Shown: positions 1 to 9,907 of the stretch, piece after piece | Layout: the number at the start of each line of letters is the position of its first letter | Position numbering within the stretch: position 1 is the stretch's first letter | Origin: Sphingobacterium phlebotomi | GTDB lineage: Bacteria; Bacteroidota; Bacteroidia; Sphingobacteriales; Sphingobacteriaceae | Reading direction: 5' to 3' | Assembly: GCF_008180195.1 (NCBI RefSeq) | Contig: NZ_VTAV01000007.1 | Span: forward strand, 1 to 64,000 | Length of the DNA stretch: 64,000 bases | Program-made: the position numbers and the translations under genes | The notes under the pieces: model-generated | The model's database searches: none | What the model was told of the DNA's origin: nothing | The model's input: the letters and a program-made list of their open reading frames with translations, nothing else

Positions 1-143
1 ATTAAATCTAACGTTTTTGATGAAAACACTCCTTAAGTTTTTAAAATATCGTGTCCACTTTTTGCTGACGATTTACAAAGGCACTTACGTATCCATTTGG
101 CGGAATATTTAAGCATATTGGTCTTCATCATAATGACAAGTTT

Positions 144-1079
144 ATGAAACGTGAATTGATTGTAAAATATATAGTCGGCGAGGCCGATCAGCGGGAGCGT
201 TCAGAGGTTGAACGCTGGATAACCGAAGACAGGAACAACAGAGTTGAGTTCGAAAAGATGAAAAAAATATGGGACATAGGTGAGGGGGCTGAGCAGGTTC
301 CTGATGTGGATATCGACAACGCATGGTCAAACTTTGTGCGGATGCGTGATGGCCGCACAAAGCATATCCGCTGGAATAGGTGGGCTGTGGCTGCTGCGAT
401 GCTGGTGTTCTGCGCATTGGGCTTTTGGGTGATGCAGGCCTCATTAGGAGATCAACAGACGCTGAAAACAGAAATGCAAGTACAACATGCGGTCTTGCCC
501 GATGGAAGTACGGTACATCTCAATACACATGCAGAAATGAGTTATGAAAAAGGATGGTTGGGTAAATATAGGCATGTGCAGCTTCGTAAAGGTGAAGGTT
601 TTTTTGATGTCAAAAAAGATCCGGAACACCCCTTTGTGATCCAAACGGGCAGAAGCAAAATTACGGTCTTGGGCACAAGCTTTCACGTCCGCCGGGAGGG
701 TGTGTTTACGGAGGTCATTGTGGCAAGTGGTTCGGTAAAAGTAACACATGACGAACAGGAGATCGTCTTAAAGCCAAACCAAATGGTGCTATTGTCGGAT
801 ACCTCTACCAAAGAAATGCGCGTAGATACGGTTCCAGATCAACTGTACCGTTATTATGTGCGTCAGGAATTTATTTTTGAGAATACCGACTTGAAACGTG
901 TTTTTGAAGTCTTAGGGAAGGCTTATGGACAAAAGTTCGTAATCGATGATCCCCAGACGCGAAAACTACCTTATACCGCCACCTTTGAGCAGCAAAGCTT
1001 ACAGGAGATATTGGAGGCTATTTTCAAAACCTTTGATTTGAAGATGGTAAAAAAGGATAATATATATCATATAAATTGA
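144..1079 (+). CDS. FecR family anti-sigma factor
   Basis: Inner-membrane anti-sigma regulator of the FecR type, which normally holds an ECF sigma factor until a surface receptor signals. The 311-residue protein has a cytoplasmic N-terminal sigma-binding part (about 1-75), one membrane segment (about 80-100), a periplasmic FecR domain (about 110-200) and a C-terminal DUF4974 domain (about 240-311). Its stop codon lies just before the start of the STN-domain gene, so the two are co-transcribed. The cognate sigma gene is not inside the window and probably lies just before position 1; the first 143 bases hold no gene. Family assignment is firm; the signal sensed is unknown. Confidence 0.92.
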   Translation: MKRELIVKYIVGEADQRERSEVERWITEDRNNRVEFEKMKKIWDIGEGAEQVPDVDIDNAWSNFVRMRDGRTKHIRWNRWAVAAAMLVFCALGFWVMQASLGDQQTLKTEMQVQHAVLPDGSTVHLNTHAEMSYEKGWLGKYRHVQLRKGEGFFDVKKDPEHPFVIQTGRSKITVLGTSFHVRREGVFTEVIVASGSVKVTHDEQEIVLKPNQMVLLSDTSTKEMRVDTVPDQLYRYYVRQEFIFENTDLKRVFEVLGKAYGQKFVIDDPQTRKLPYTATFEQQSLQEILEAIFKTFDLKMVKKDNIYHIN

Positions 1080-1084
1080 TCATA

Positions 1085-2821
1085 ATGTGCAGGCTAAATA
1101 ATTTTATAAAAACGCTAAAAATAATACTATACATCATTCGTAGATCTAAACTCAAAGTATTGATTGTACCCGTTTTATGTATGTTTTTCCTATCTGTACA
1201 GGGGCAAAATCATCTTTCTAGACACATTGAGATGCCGAAATTTGAAGACGCGAAGCTGAGGGTGATCTTTGATGAATTAAAGAAACAGGAATCGGTGCTC
1301 TTCTCGTTCAATAGTAATTTGGTTGATTTAGATAAGCCGATTAATACGACTCCTTTTCGAGGACTGATGGTTGATTATTTGGAGGTATTGCTTGGTGAGA
1401 AATACACGTTCAAGGAAACCAATTCACATATTATCATTACCTATGCACCACAGCGATTGAATGTACATACGATCGATATCGATACCCTGAAAAATAACCG
1501 GGCGAAGATAACGGGATATGTGATGGATGTGCAAACAAATAAACCCATAGATTTTGTGACGGTATACGATCGGACGACATTCCAGGCAGCTTCCTTAACG
1601 CGTAAAAACGGTTATTTTGAATTGGATTTAAAGAACTTAGGGAATACGGTGACGGTTGCGCTGAGTAAGGAAAACTATCGGGATACCATGCTTGTTTTGT
1701 TGCTTCCTGTAAATGTAACGAATCCGGATCCAAACAGAAAGGTCGGCTACCACCAAACATTAGACTCGACCAAAACGATTGCTAACTCGGGATTCGGACG
1801 GTTTTTTACGAGTTCAAGACAGCGTATCCAAAGCATGAATGTTGGTGGTTTCTTTGTGTATAGCCCCTTTCAGATTTCGATGACCCCGGGATTGAGTACG
1901 CATGGTCTTTTCAATTCACAGGTGGTGAATAAGTTTTCGTTGAATATCATCGGTGGTTATACAGCAGGGGTAGACGGCACGGAGTGGGCAGGTGTTTTTA
2001 ACGTGAACCAGTTTGATATGCGCGGATTGCAAGCAGCCGGGGTAACAAACGTAGTAGGAGGGGATGTGCGTGGCGTGCAGATGGCAGGGGCAGCAAATGT
2101 TGGTCTAAATACGGCCAAAGGGGTACAGATAGCTGGTGTATGGAACACAATAGATACGTTAATTGCTGGTGCGCAAATAGCCGGTGGGGCAAACCTGGCG
2201 ACGGATGCCAAGCGAAGCTTGCAGATTGCCGGTGTGTTGAATAAATCAACAAACGAGGTGGGGAACCAAATCGCGGGCGGGATCAACATGGCAAAAAAAG
2301 TACATGGTGTACAACTTGGGGTTGTCAATATAGCGGATAGCAGTGACTATCCGATCGGCGTATTCAATTGGATTAAAAATGGTACAAGGCAGTTTTCATT
2401 GGGATTTGACGAAAGCCAGTTTGCTTCGCTAAATTTCAGGAGCGGAGGTAAGGTGTTATATGCTGTTTTAGGGGCAGGAATTTATGTCGACAATAAAGAT
2501 TTGCAATATGGTTTTGAAACCGGCTTAGGAGGTTTTCTCGTGAAAAAGAAATCGTTTTCTTTATCTGCAGAGCTTGTCCATCGGATCCAGTTTGACAAAA
2601 ACTGGAAATATAGTGAGGCAAACCGAAGTTCTTTACGGATTATTCCGGCAGTACATTTAACTAAATCGTTACAGCTATACGCAGCACCATCGCTGACCTA
2701 TGCGGAAGCTATACACAAAGTGGATGGGGCGAACGGCGTATCCTGGAAGTTCTGGGGTGCAGATGCTTCGCGAAATACGTTACATGGTGGAGGAACTGTA
2801 GGCTTGTCGTATGTATTCTGA
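1085..2821 (+). CDS. STN-domain protein with carboxypeptidase-like domain and surface repeats
   Basis: Probable outer-membrane or surface protein that could pass a signal to the preceding FecR. After an N-terminal signal segment (about residues 25-45) there is an STN (secretin/TonB short N-terminal) domain near residues 50-110 and a carboxypeptidase regulatory-like beta-sandwich near 140-215. From about residue 300 to 425 a glycine-rich unit with the pattern G-x-Q-x-A-G-x-x-N recurs about every 20 residues, resembling the LA_2272 surface repeat, followed by a beta-rich end. It is not a TonB receptor: there is no plug. A TTG at 1076 could add three residues, but the ATG at 1085 is preferred. 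Domain calls are fairly sure, function is inferred. Confidence 0.8.
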   Translation: MCRLNNFIKTLKIILYIIRRSKLKVLIVPVLCMFFLSVQGQNHLSRHIEMPKFEDAKLRVIFDELKKQESVLFSFNSNLVDLDKPINTTPFRGLMVDYLEVLLGEKYTFKETNSHIIITYAPQRLNVHTIDIDTLKNNRAKITGYVMDVQTNKPIDFVTVYDRTTFQAASLTRKNGYFELDLKNLGNTVTVALSKENYRDTMLVLLLPVNVTNPDPNRKVGYHQTLDSTKTIANSGFGRFFTSSRQRIQSMNVGGFFVYSPFQISMTPGLSTHGLFNSQVVNKFSLNIIGGYTAGVDGTEWAGVFNVNQFDMRGLQAAGVTNVVGGDVRGVQMAGAANVGLNTAKGVQIAGVWNTIDTLIAGAQIAGGANLATDAKRSLQIAGVLNKSTNEVGNQIAGGINMAKKVHGVQLGVVNIADSSDYPIGVFNWIKNGTRQFSLGFDESQFASLNFRSGGKVLYAVLGAGIYVDNKDLQYGFETGLGGFLVKKKSFSLSAELVHRIQFDKNWKYSEANRSSLRIIPAVHLTKSLQLYAAPSLTYAEAIHKVDGANGVSWKFWGADASRNTLHGGGTVGLSYVF

Positions 2822-2861
2822 GTAAATTGTCTTGATAAGATAGGTATTTAAAGAAACATTG

Positions 2862-2893
2862 TTGCATTTGTAGTTTTTTATTTATTACATTTG
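2862..2893 (+). promoter_or_regulatory. Bacteroidota-type promoter for the TonB receptor operon
   Basis: A perfect TAnnTTTG -7 box (TACATTTG, 2886-2893) has a TTG 21 nt upstream (2862-2864). Transcription would begin near 2898, about 25 nt before the receptor start codon. This suggests that the receptor operon can be transcribed independently of the fecR/STN pair. Confidence 0.5.
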
Positions 2894-2921
2894 CAGCAAT
2901 CAAATACCATATCTATCAAAC

Positions 2922-5774
2922 ATGTCAGACCAAAAATGCTTTATCAGGTATACTTTCCTACTCTGGACGCTTTGCGTAGCTGCCATATCAGCGAATGCCC
3001 AACAAGCAGAAATAAAACTAAGGGGAACCGTTTATGAAATCCAACAGGATAACCTACGTCCACTTGGCGCGGCATCCGTGAAAGTGTTTCCGTACAGTTT
3101 ACAGACACATGCCAATGAACAGGGAGAATTTCAGCTAGACGATATTCCAACGGGAGTTGTTAGGATTGTGGTTAGCCATGTAGGCATGGCCGATCTGGAC
3201 ACGACCATAACGCTGGTACGAGATCAGGAACTTCGTTTCATGATGCGTCCAAATTCGTACAGGCTTCGCGAAGTAAATGTTACTGGGCAAAGTGCATACA
3301 TTAACGGTTCGTCCAGCACCCATATCGGCCGTAATGCCATCGATCATTTGCAGGCCAACAGTCTATCAGATGTCATGTCACTCGTACCGGGTGGCTTAGT
3401 TGTTAATCCCAATCTGAATGAACCCAAACAGATCAATATTAGAAACGTAGCTAATGCTACCTCCAATACGAACGCATTTGGTACCTCCATTGTGCTGAAC
3501 GGTGCGCCCGTATCCAATAATGCAAACTTGCAGACCCTTACGCCGGTGCACGGTGCAGCATCGATGGCTGGAGGTACGCCGCCCGCGGGTGGTTTCGATA
3601 CGCGTAATATTCCATTGTACAATATTGAATCGGTAGAGGTTATCCGAGGCATACCGAGCGTGAAGTATGGCGATATGACGTCGGGGGCGGTAATCGTCAA
3701 TCAAAAGGCCGGCGTACATCCGCTAACGGTAGAAGGTAGCACAAATCCCAATCTATACGGCATCAACCTGTCCAAGGGATTTTCACTCAACGACAAGCAG
3801 GACGCCCTGAGTATCGGGGCGGATTATGTACGCAACACGCATGATCCGGTACAGTCTTATCTTTTCTACGAACGTACATCCCTAAATGCGCTTTACAGTT
3901 CAAGTTGGATAAAGAATAAGCTACGTACCCACTATGGCTTGGTGGTTTTCCAGGGGGGCGAAACAAGAAGGCAAAACCCAAATGACGAAACGCGTCAGCT
4001 TAGGTCGTCAGCAAAAGAGTTGGGCTGGGTGTTAAATAGTTCAGGTACATATCGACCGCAATCATCCTCCTGGTGGCGGGAGTTTTCCTATTCGGGTAGG
4101 ATCGGTGTGACAGACAAGGATGGGTACAACCAGCAGCGTTACACCGCTGCCAACGCAGCCTATGGCATGTCAATACAGGACGGAGCTGTATTATCAAACA
4201 CGGCGGGAGGCAGGCTTTTTGACGAAGAGGGAAGGGAAATTACGCGTATCCTGTCGGGCGACGAAAATCGATACGCACTTTATCTACCTAGCACTTATTT
4301 AGGTATGCACCGGATCGAGGGTAAAGAATTCAATGCTTTTTTCTCGGCAAACACCACATTTTTTCATCGGATTGGCGGTTCTCATCATACTTGGTTAGCA
4401 GGAGGGGATTTTAAGGCAGACCGGAACTCTGGCGCAGGAAGAATCTTTGCGGATAGTCTACCTCCATACCGAAACCTGGGCTATGTCAATTCCTCTTTCC
4501 GTAATTGGGCGTTTGATAATATTCCTGCCATATACCAACTTGGCGCCTTCGTCGAAGACAACGTGGTATACCGAATCGGAAAGCACAACGTTAACTTGAT
4601 CGCAGGTCTTCGCTACGACCACTTTTCCGGTGTCGGTGACCGTCTCTCGCCCCGTATTAACTTTTCTGTCGACATTGTTCCCAATACAGCTGTACTTCGA
4701 TTAGGATATGGCTCGCTGGCCAAAGCACCGAGTTTGTTATATGCGCACCCTGAACCAGCCTATTTTGACTATATAAACATCAATGAAATGGCCAGCGGAC
4801 GTGAAGACGCTTTATTCATGACGACAACGAGCGTATTCGATACCAAGAATAACGATCTAAAAATAGCGACGAATACCAAAATGGAAGCTGGTGTGGATCT
4901 GCGGCTGGGGAAATCACAACTGCACGTCACGTTATTTCAGGAAAAGCTGCGAAATGCGTACGGCATTGGGCCTACAATCAATACATTTCGACCGGTAAAA
5001 TACATTCAATATGAGCGTGTTCAAGCAGATGACCCCACGTTAAGGATTGCTTCGTCCAATCCTGTGTTGGCGTCCTTCAATCAACCACATAGTAATAACC
5101 AACTCGACAAATGGGGGCTGGAGTTTGACTTGAATTTGGGCAGGATAGATGCGATAAGGACCGCATTTCAACTGTATGGTGCCCACATCCGACAGAAATC
5201 ATATTCTTCAGATTATTTTTTCTACGATGAGCAAAGCAGTGCTGGGGCGACCGAACGGACCCATATCGGTCTATACGAGCCGGGAATGACGACCGCCTAT
5301 GAAAAATCCACGGTGACCACGCTAAAAGTTACCCATAATATTCCGAGTATTGGATTTGTCGTGACGCTCACGACCGACGCTATCTGGAACGAATCGGATT
5401 GGACGGTTTATGGGAACGATTCGATTCCTGTTAAGTACATCAGCAAACAAGATGGTCAGGTACACGATTTTGATTTCAAAAACAGAGAGGATGTGACGGA
5501 AAAAGAATTTCAGGAGATTCTCCGTCCGGTATCACGCCCCTACGAGATTGTAGAAAGCTTTCCTGCTATGTTCAATTTCAATATAAATATAAGCAAAGAG
5601 ATCAAAGACTTTTTGAAAATATCGTTTTTTGCCAACAACATGTTCCGGTCTTACCCCGTCGCACAGTCCGACCGGATCGGTACGGTATACTATACACGAA
5701 ATATGTCCAACCCTACACGGAATAGTCCCGGCCTTCCTTTCTTTTTTGGATTTAGGGTCGGTGCTAAATTTTAG
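2922..5774 (+). CDS. TonB-dependent outer-membrane receptor
   Basis: TonB-energised outer-membrane transporter of 950 residues. Order: signal peptide (about 1-27, ending ANAQQ), carboxypeptidase regulatory-like domain (about 30-112), plug (about 125-245, with the segment SLSDVMSLVPGG and a conserved VEVIRGIPSVKYGDMTSG-like stretch), then a 22-strand-type barrel ending in an aromatic-rich strand with terminal F. It lacks its own STN domain; that domain is on the protein encoded just upstream. DUF4876 and DUF6850 genes follow closely, a set that recurs together in Bacteroidota. The substrate is not evident; iron chelates or another scarce metal ligand are possible. No SusD partner is present, which argues against a glycan system. 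Confidence 0.92.
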   Translation: MSDQKCFIRYTFLLWTLCVAAISANAQQAEIKLRGTVYEIQQDNLRPLGAASVKVFPYSLQTHANEQGEFQLDDIPTGVVRIVVSHVGMADLDTTITLVRDQELRFMMRPNSYRLREVNVTGQSAYINGSSSTHIGRNAIDHLQANSLSDVMSLVPGGLVVNPNLNEPKQINIRNVANATSNTNAFGTSIVLNGAPVSNNANLQTLTPVHGAASMAGGTPPAGGFDTRNIPLYNIESVEVIRGIPSVKYGDMTSGAVIVNQKAGVHPLTVEGSTNPNLYGINLSKGFSLNDKQDALSIGADYVRNTHDPVQSYLFYERTSLNALYSSSWIKNKLRTHYGLVVFQGGETRRQNPNDETRQLRSSAKELGWVLNSSGTYRPQSSSWWREFSYSGRIGVTDKDGYNQQRYTAANAAYGMSIQDGAVLSNTAGGRLFDEEGREITRILSGDENRYALYLPSTYLGMHRIEGKEFNAFFSANTTFFHRIGGSHHTWLAGGDFKADRNSGAGRIFADSLPPYRNLGYVNSSFRNWAFDNIPAIYQLGAFVEDNVVYRIGKHNVNLIAGLRYDHFSGVGDRLSPRINFSVDIVPNTAVLRLGYGSLAKAPSLLYAHPEPAYFDYININEMASGREDALFMTTTSVFDTKNNDLKIATNTKMEAGVDLRLGKSQLHVTLFQEKLRNAYGIGPTINTFRPVKYIQYERVQADDPTLRIASSNPVLASFNQPHSNNQLDKWGLEFDLNLGRIDAIRTAFQLYGAHIRQKSYSSDYFFYDEQSSAGATERTHIGLYEPGMTTAYEKSTVTTLKVTHNIPSIGFVVTLTTDAIWNESDWTVYGNDSIPVKYISKQDGQVHDFDFKNREDVTEKEFQEILRPVSRPYEIVESFPAMFNFNINISKEIKDFLKISFFANNMFRSYPVAQSDRIGTVYYTRNMSNPTRNSPGLPFFFGFRVGAKF

Positions 5775-5794
5775 AAAATTTAATAAGAGTATAT

Positions 5795-7042
5795 ATGAAA
5801 TTAGAAAAATATATCGTCGGCAGTTTGTTCGTTAGTCTTTTGGCGTTCTGCGCCATCTTTCAGGGCTGCCAGAAAATAAATGATGCACGCGAAATAGAAG
5901 ATATGCAGTATGCCTCATTAAACATAGAAGCTATTCCGGTTATTGAAGAGGTTACATCGACGGAAGGCCTGCGATTGGTTTTGCAAAATTATCCGGAGGG
6001 TATCCGTATAGAGCGTACCATGCAGGCTGGAGTCAACTATATCGACAACATTGTGCCTGGCGTGTACAGCATTACCATCAGTGGAACGGTAGAGAGTGAA
6101 CAAGGGAATTTTTTCCTGAACGGAAGTGTAAACAATGTAATGATTCTTCGGGATAACGAGATTTTGCAGATCGAAGTCGACGGTGCCACCGTGGGTCCTT
6201 TCGCCTTCAGCGAGATCTTTTACTCGGGGACGGATCCTTTTTACTTTCGAGACCAGTTTTACGAAATTACCAACAATTCGGATGAAACAACTTATGCCGA
6301 TGGGTTGTACTTTGCTCGGATCATGCCGATAGCGGCTACAACCAGTATGCCCATTTGGCCGGAAGAAGACGGTAACCGATACCTATACACCGATCGTGTG
6401 TGGCGTGTTCCGGGCAACGGGACACAGTATTCACTCCAACCGGGAGAATCCTTTATCATTGCACAGTTTGCTGCAAACCATCGCTTGCCACAGTACAGCC
6501 CAAATTCGCCCATTGACTGCTCAAAATGTGAATTTGAGTTTAATATGAATAATCCTAATTTTCCCGATCAGCCGGCAAGCGATATGCAACATATATTTTT
6601 TAATGGAAATGCCGCTATGGGTTCATCTCCACAATACCTGACCTCTGTATTTGGAAGCGCGTTGGTCATATTTCGTGTTCCAGAAGGAGAGACATATGAC
6701 CCCGTTGGAAATCGGGATTTACAGACCCGCGATCTGTCCACGACCTCGCCCACCTTGTACGCCAAAATACCGCGTAGCTATGTCGTTGATGCGGTGGAAG
6801 CGGTACAAAATGAGGCGATGGGTACTGCAAAACGTATACCCACTGTATTGGATGCGGGGATTACCTATGTCGATGCCACCTACAACGCATTGGGTGTCCG
6901 GCGGAAAAAGGTAGGAAATAGAAATGACGGATCGCCTATTTTGATGGATACCAACAACAGTACAGATGATTTTGAGCGTAAGGTTGTTCCGCAGTTTAGG
7001 TACCACGGACAAGGCATCCCGGATTGGTCACCTGCAAATTAA
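5795..7042 (+). CDS. DUF4876 domain lipoprotein
   Basis: Predicted lipoprotein of 415 residues: the N terminus has a hydrophobic stretch followed by a lipobox with Cys near residue 25 (FQGCQK). The first third resembles a beta-sandwich domain and the remainder matches my knowledge of the DUF4876 family, which accompanies TonB-dependent receptors in Bacteroidota. It starts 21 nt after the receptor stop and belongs to the same operon. It probably acts at the cell surface as an accessory binding protein. The biochemical role is not known. Confidence 0.75.
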   Translation: MKLEKYIVGSLFVSLLAFCAIFQGCQKINDAREIEDMQYASLNIEAIPVIEEVTSTEGLRLVLQNYPEGIRIERTMQAGVNYIDNIVPGVYSITISGTVESEQGNFFLNGSVNNVMILRDNEILQIEVDGATVGPFAFSEIFYSGTDPFYFRDQFYEITNNSDETTYADGLYFARIMPIAATTSMPIWPEEDGNRYLYTDRVWRVPGNGTQYSLQPGESFIIAQFAANHRLPQYSPNSPIDCSKCEFEFNMNNPNFPDQPASDMQHIFFNGNAAMGSSPQYLTSVFGSALVIFRVPEGETYDPVGNRDLQTRDLSTTSPTLYAKIPRSYVVDAVEAVQNEAMGTAKRIPTVLDAGITYVDATYNALGVRRKKVGNRNDGSPILMDTNNSTDDFERKVVPQFRYHGQGIPDWSPAN

Positions 7043-7069
7043 TCTCTGATTGAAATAGAATTAAGCGAA

Positions 7070-8647
7070 ATGAAAATGCACAAAAATATCTCTTTATACT
7101 TATTGACATTACTTTCTGTAGGCTATGCCAACCAGTTGCTGGCGCAGCAGCAGACTGTAAATAATATATTCCAATGGGAAGTGGATCGGCAATTCGGCAA
7201 TTGGCGTCATACGGGCAATGCCGCTGGGCTATTAGTCGACCAGCCGGCCCACCTCTCTGCGCTACAGGCAGGGTACAGTAGCGAGGTCGGCGACTTTAAG
7301 AGACCACAGGAAGCACGAAGAAGTTCGCAAGCTGATGTAAGTACACTTGGCAATATCTACCTTGGTGATCTATACATACAAGGGCACTTCGGTTACGCCA
7401 GACACGATCGCCGCAATGCAGAATACAATGCATCTATGATCGATCCGTTTCGCGGAATGCCCTATCTTGTCGCAGATACCAATGCCAGTAACTGGGTTAA
7501 CGAGCATTACCGCCTTGGTTTCGAGTTGGCCTTCCCGGTCAAAGATAACAGGATGCAGTTTGGGTTGGCGATGGATTACCGTTCTTCCAGTGGGGCTAAG
7601 CAACGTGATGTTCGTGCGTTGAATAGGTTCTATGCTCTTCATGTCAGCCCGGGAGTAGTTTATCAGATTGCTCCACAGCACCGGATAGGAGCCAATCTAT
7701 CTTATCGCAATCATAAGGAAGAAGCTACGAACAGGAGTGTAAACAATGAAATTGACCAAGGATATTTCTCGCTATATGGTCTCGGACATTCGGTTGCTCG
7801 ACTGGGTTATGAAAATCTGACCACGAGTCGTCAGACAAACTATGAAGCGGATAGGATAGGGGCCGGATTACAATATGGATTTGAAGGGGCTTGGTCTGTT
7901 CTGCTCTCCGGAAACTATGAAGTTGGTGCCGAGGACGTGCATATTGGTTTTATGGATACTCGGCCGGAGGGAACACTTTTGCAGGATGATTGGACCTTAA
8001 TACTGGCGCTACGCCGTTCGCGAAAACATTGGAAGCATATTATAGATGCGAAAGGCTATTGGTCAAATGCTAAGGGCTCGGAATATATCAACGAATTCGT
8101 TCCGGGTCTCGATAGTGACGGCTATAGCAATAGATATAGTAGCGTACGATCTACTTATGATCGATCCAGTATTGGTGCAAGCTATGAGCTGATTAAAATG
8201 GATGGCAAACAATACAGCTATCGCGCCAAGGGAAAACTAGCGTATGGAAAGGCAGAGGATCGATACCTGATACCAACCTCTACGTTTGCATTCGAAGAAA
8301 TGCTGTACGGGGCAAGTTTTGAAAAAGCTTTTTCACTGGGAAGGACGGCGAGATCTCTTGTTTCCGTTGGTGTATCGATGGATTATAGACAAAGTCTAAA
8401 CGCGGATTATTATTATGGTGGATCGCTCCCTAATTCCCTTCCGGTGACCGATCTAATGGTGCGGGAAACAAATTATTTCGCATCGGATTTCCTGACCATT
8501 GGCGTACCAATTGTTTATTCGTTCGAACTCTCCTCGGCACGGGAAAGTAGTCTGTTTATCAAAACGAATGGTTTCTATCAGCGTGCAGATCAAGCGTTTT
8601 TTGATCGCCGTAAGGGCTTAAGCGTCAGTTTGGGAGCTACCTTTTAG
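7070..8647 (+). CDS. DUF6850 family outer-membrane beta-barrel protein
   Basis: A 525-residue protein with a signal peptide (about 1-25, ending LLAQQQ) and many alternating hydrophobic/polar strands with aromatic girdle residues, ending in a strand with terminal F as for outer-membrane barrels. The position after a DUF4876 gene and the overall pattern fit the DUF6850 barrel family. It lies 27 nt after the previous gene in the same operon. It may form a second channel or scaffold for the surface complex. Family naming rests on recall and context. Confidence 0.68.
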   Translation: MKMHKNISLYLLTLLSVGYANQLLAQQQTVNNIFQWEVDRQFGNWRHTGNAAGLLVDQPAHLSALQAGYSSEVGDFKRPQEARRSSQADVSTLGNIYLGDLYIQGHFGYARHDRRNAEYNASMIDPFRGMPYLVADTNASNWVNEHYRLGFELAFPVKDNRMQFGLAMDYRSSSGAKQRDVRALNRFYALHVSPGVVYQIAPQHRIGANLSYRNHKEEATNRSVNNEIDQGYFSLYGLGHSVARLGYENLTTSRQTNYEADRIGAGLQYGFEGAWSVLLSGNYEVGAEDVHIGFMDTRPEGTLLQDDWTLILALRRSRKHWKHIIDAKGYWSNAKGSEYINEFVPGLDSDGYSNRYSSVRSTYDRSSIGASYELIKMDGKQYSYRAKGKLAYGKAEDRYLIPTSTFAFEEMLYGASFEKAFSLGRTARSLVSVGVSMDYRQSLNADYYYGGSLPNSLPVTDLMVRETNYFASDFLTIGVPIVYSFELSSARESSLFIKTNGFYQRADQAFFDRRKGLSVSLGATF

Positions 8648-8696
8648 CGTCATAATTAAATTCAATTCAATAACTTTAACAACATACCTACTGCTA

Positions 8697-9551
8697 ATGA
8701 CTAAGATCAAATCTTTTCCGCTTATATTGTTGAGCTTCGTGATGCTCCTCTCTTGCAAAATGCAACGGCCCAGCTCCCAAAAATCCAGTGTTCAGCTTGC
8801 CGACGAATACAAACTTGCTGACTCCATTCTGCAGGTTGGCCTGGATAATGAGGCGCTTTTTACACTTCTCGGAGACATCAAACCCATGAGCAGTTTGGTT
8901 TCTTTTTCTTTCCCCATTGCAAATACCGATTCTACAAAGCTTTTGGAAGAAAATATACTGGAAACAGATTCTGCACAGGCGTATCTTGCAGAGATTGCTC
9001 GTATACAGCGCGTGGTCAGTTCCATAGACCTAGACGGGTTGGATGTGGTGTTTGTACCTTACGCTGCGGCTTATGGCAAGACCCGTTCGCTACAGGTCAG
9101 TGTCGTTCGTACGGCTTTGCTGGACAGTCTATTGTACGCGAAGCAGACATTCTTTGGACAGTTTGGAATAACACCGGGAGCCAGCCCAGTAATGGTTGTC
9201 ACGGCAAACGAGTACGGAAAAAAATATGACCGTTTGCGCGGCTACGGCCATCTGTTCGGTTATCCGGATTATGCGGTAGACTTTTTCGTCAAGGCGTTCC
9301 ATACCGCAGATACTGATGGTAAACATGTCGAACGGGATTTCTTCCGGATGCCCACATTTAAGTCGGAAGAGGGGAATTTTGTTTATGCCGTACCTAAAGG
9401 CCATCGTACCAACGAGGTGGATTCCTTGATTTACAAACGTGCTACAAATCTCTTAGAGGAATACAAGCGTTGGCGTCCCCGCTATCTCAGACCGGATAGT
9501 ACGTTACGTTCCCAAGAACTGATCCGAGATTTTATAAAGAAGCAGAATTAA
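8697..9551 (+). CDS. Hypothetical lipoprotein of the receptor operon
   Basis: Unrecognised 284-residue lipoprotein: the lipobox LLSCKM puts the lipidated Cys near residue 21. The mature part is mixed alpha/beta with many Asp, Tyr and Arg residues and ends in a basic helix. No catalytic motif was seen. It follows the DUF6850 gene by 49 nt and is the last gene of the operon before a weak hairpin, so it is likely a component of the same surface system. Confidence 0.7.
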   Translation: MTKIKSFPLILLSFVMLLSCKMQRPSSQKSSVQLADEYKLADSILQVGLDNEALFTLLGDIKPMSSLVSFSFPIANTDSTKLLEENILETDSAQAYLAEIARIQRVVSSIDLDGLDVVFVPYAAAYGKTRSLQVSVVRTALLDSLLYAKQTFFGQFGITPGASPVMVVTANEYGKKYDRLRGYGHLFGYPDYAVDFFVKAFHTADTDGKHVERDFFRMPTFKSEEGNFVYAVPKGHRTNEVDSLIYKRATNLLEEYKRWRPRYLRPDSTLRSQELIRDFIKKQN

Positions 9552-9562
9552 CAGGTTCAGCC

Positions 9563-9590
9563 GAACATTTTTCTTAGGAATGTTGTTCTT
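9563..9590 (+). terminator. Weak hairpin at end of receptor operon
   Basis: GAACATT (9563-9569) can pair with AATGTT plus TTC (9579-9588, one bulge), followed by a T-rich stretch. It could end the receptor operon; pairing is modest. Confidence 0.35.
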
Positions 9591-9637
9591 TTAAATAAAA
9601 GATATACAGGATGAGCACAGTTATAAAAACAGATACG

Positions 9638-9907
9638 ATGAAAAAAATCAGTTTGGCAACAGGCGTAATACTAACAGGTATATTGTTAATGGCCTGTAAT
9701 GGACGATCAGGATCATCATCTACGGATACGACCGACTCCCTCTCACAGCCTACCGAAGATAATGGTGTTCCGCTGAATAATCTGGAAAGAAGTAGAGACA
9801 CGGATACCATTGATCAGCAAATCGAAAATAATTCGGGTGTTCCTTTAGATAATTTGAATCGTGATAACAGCAATGATACGACGATTAATCGCCCGAATTT
9901 GGATTGA
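9638..9907 (+). CDS. Small repeat-containing lipoprotein
   Basis: Small secreted lipoprotein of about 89 residues. The ATG at 9638 gives a clean lipoprotein signal (MKKISLATG... with lipobox LLMAC); an in-frame ATG at 9611 would add nine polar residues and is less likely. The mature part is Asp/Asn/Thr-rich and contains two copies of a G-V-P-L-[ND]-N-L motif about 33 residues apart. Its end overlaps the convergent DoxX-like gene by 23 nt. No family recognised; the repeats suggest a surface-exposed flexible peptide. Confidence 0.6.
   Translation: MKKISLATGVILTGILLMACNGRSGSSSTDTTDSLSQPTEDNGVPLNNLERSRDTDTIDQQIENNSGVPLDNLNRDNSNDTTINRPNLD

Noticed and set aside
1957..2328. Open frames antisense to the repeat region of the STN-domain protein
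   Set aside because: Pro/Thr-rich translation is the mirror of the G-x-Q-x-A-G repeats; no promoter or ribosome site.
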